Assembly: GCA_018970845.1 (NCBI GenBank)
Contig: JAGWVO010000238.1
Coordinates: forward strand, 1-6,014
DNA: 6,014 bases
Source of the DNA: Planctomycetota bacterium
GTDB taxonomy: Bacteria; Planctomycetota; Planctomycetia; Gemmatales; Gemmataceae
Reading direction: 5' to 3'
Part shown: positions 5,211 through 6,014 of the stretch, one piece after another
Position numbering within the stretch: position 1 is the stretch's first letter
Layout: every line of letters begins with the position of its first letter
Notes under the pieces: generated by a model
Database searches by the model: none
Told to the model about the DNA's origin: nothing
The model's input: only the letters and a program-made list of their open reading frames with translations
Translations under genes and position numbers: made by a program

Positions 5211-6014
5211 ATGGCAGGTCTGCTTGAAACAATTCAGTCTCCCGCCGACCTCAGGAAACTTTCCCATGAGCAACTCGAGCAGGTTGCCCATGAGATGCGC
5301 GACGAGTTGGTTCGGGTTCTCAAGCTGCGTCCCGCCCACTTCGCCAGCAACCTCGGCGTGGTTGAGCTTTGCCTGGCACTTCACCTGAACTTCGATTTTT
5401 CAAAGGACAGGCTCATTTGGGACACGGGGCACCAGATTTACCCCCACAAGCTCGTCACAGGCCGCTACAAGCAGTTTCAGGGCATACGCACCCGTGGCGG
5501 GCTGATGGGATATCCCAATCCGGCCGAGAGCCCTTACGACCTTTTCATGACAGGACACGCCGGTTGCAGCGTCTCAACGGCCATGGGCCTCAAGGTTGGC
5601 GACTCGCTGACAAAAAAGACCGACAGGCACAGCGTCGCGGTCATCGGGGATGGCGCCCTCCCCTCGGGGATCGTTTTCGAGGCGTTCAACAATGCCGGCA
5701 CCCTGAATGAAAACCTTCTCGTGATCCTCAACGACAACGCGATGTCGATCTGCCCGAGGGTCGGCGCGCTGGCCCGCTGCCTCGACCAGGCCAGGGCATC
5801 CGATTTTTACATCGACTCCAAGCGCCAGTTGCGCGACCTGCTGCAAAGGGTCCCGCTGGTGGGAGGCGCCGCCACACACCTGCTTGAACAGGTCAAGGAC
5901 GGGTTCAAGGCCTTCCTATCCGGCGGAATGCTCTTCGAGGAGTTCGGAATCCGCTACTTTGGCCCCGTGGATGGGCATGACATCGCCGGCCTCAGGCGCA
6001 CCCTCGCCATGCTC
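5211..6014 (+). CDS. dxs: 1-deoxy-D-xylulose-5-phosphate synthase (Dxs), 3' end beyond the window
   Basis: A thiamine-diphosphate enzyme that joins pyruvate and glyceraldehyde 3-phosphate to make DXP, the entry step of the MEP isoprenoid pathway (DXP also feeds thiamine and pyridoxal synthesis). The first 268 residues are present, out of about 620-640 expected. The frame is open to the last base, so the gene is cut by the window and not broken. Visible: LETIQSPADLRKLSHEQL (5-22), AHFASNLGVVEL (His43), LIWDTGHQIYPHKLVTGR (68-85, His74), MTGHAGCSVSTAMG (113-126), and the ThDP/Mg motif from GDG (146-148) to LNDNAMSI (173-180, Asn176). FEEFGIRYFGPVDGHD follows near the end. The equivalents of E. 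coli His49, His80, Asp152 and Asn181 are all kept. GHAGCS replaces the usual GHSSTS, a variant I associate with planctomycetes. The start has a GGAGG 10 nt upstream. The pairing with ispA makes an isoprenoid gene pair. Confidence 0.97.
   Translation, partial: MAGLLETIQSPADLRKLSHEQLEQVAHEMRDELVRVLKLRPAHFASNLGVVELCLALHLNFDFSKDRLIWDTGHQIYPHKLVTGRYKQFQGIRTRGGLMGYPNPAESPYDLFMTGHAGCSVSTAMGLKVGDSLTKKTDRHSVAVIGDGALPSGIVFEAFNNAGTLNENLLVILNDNAMSICPRVGALARCLDQARASDFYIDSKRQLRDLLQRVPLVGGAATHLLEQVKDGFKAFLSGGMLFEEFGIRYFGPVDGHDIAGLRRTLAML

Noticed and set aside
5140..5710. Open frames of 82 and 113 codons on the + strand within the dxs region
   Set aside because: They are out-of-frame shadows. The dxs frame from 5211 is continuous to the window end and carries all Dxs motifs.

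Overview
The window is a compact block of six genes, all on the + strand, running nearly end to end with no gap above about 110 bases. It looks like chromosomal housekeeping DNA from a GC-rich bacterium. The likeliest source is a member of the Planctomycetota or a close relative (inference, moderate confidence). Three things point that way. The first gene is a dihydropteroate-synthase-like protein of the archaeal/planctomycete type associated with tetrahydromethanopterin (H4MPT). The Dxs protein carries the GHAGCS form of the usual GHSSTS loop, which I recall from planctomycete Dxs. The FPP synthase has a GKDAARGKLTYPGLLG tail segment that I also associate with planctomycetes. No mobile element, CRISPR array, tRNA or rRNA is visible, and base and codon use look uniform.

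Layout. Bases 1-1200 hold the 3' part of the DHPS-like gene, whose 5' end lies outside the window. Bases 1197-2612 hold pabB, which makes aminodeoxychorismate for p-aminobenzoate (pABA) and overlaps the preceding gene by 4 nt. Bases 2599-3828 hold xseA and 3858-4121 hold xseB, the two subunits of exonuclease VII; xseA overlaps pabB by 14 nt. Bases 4180-5100 hold ispA, a short-chain (probably C15) prenyl diphosphate synthase. Bases 5211-6014 hold the first 268 codons of dxs, which runs off the right edge.

How the genes fit together. The first pair joins a pterin/pABA-type condensing enzyme to a pABA-synthesis enzyme. pABA feeds both folate and, through the RFAP synthase reaction, methanopterin-type cofactors. 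The xseA-xseB-ispA-dxs run is a gene order seen in distant bacteria (E. coli has xseB-ispA-dxs). It joins a DNA-repair nuclease to the entry enzyme of the MEP isoprenoid pathway (Dxs) and to a downstream chain-elongating enzyme (IspA).

The one part not explained by standard genes is the 110-base ispA-dxs spacer. It contains a 13-bp inverted repeat with one wobble pair (arms 5134-5146 and 5174-5186). A 7-bp hairpin (5125-5142) shares its left arm, so the two cannot form together. A 15-codon reading frame starts on the ispA stop codon and ends just past that shared arm. Together they resemble a leader or attenuator controlling dxs, but this rests on sequence pattern alone. A smaller GC-rich hairpin lies directly after the xseB stop.
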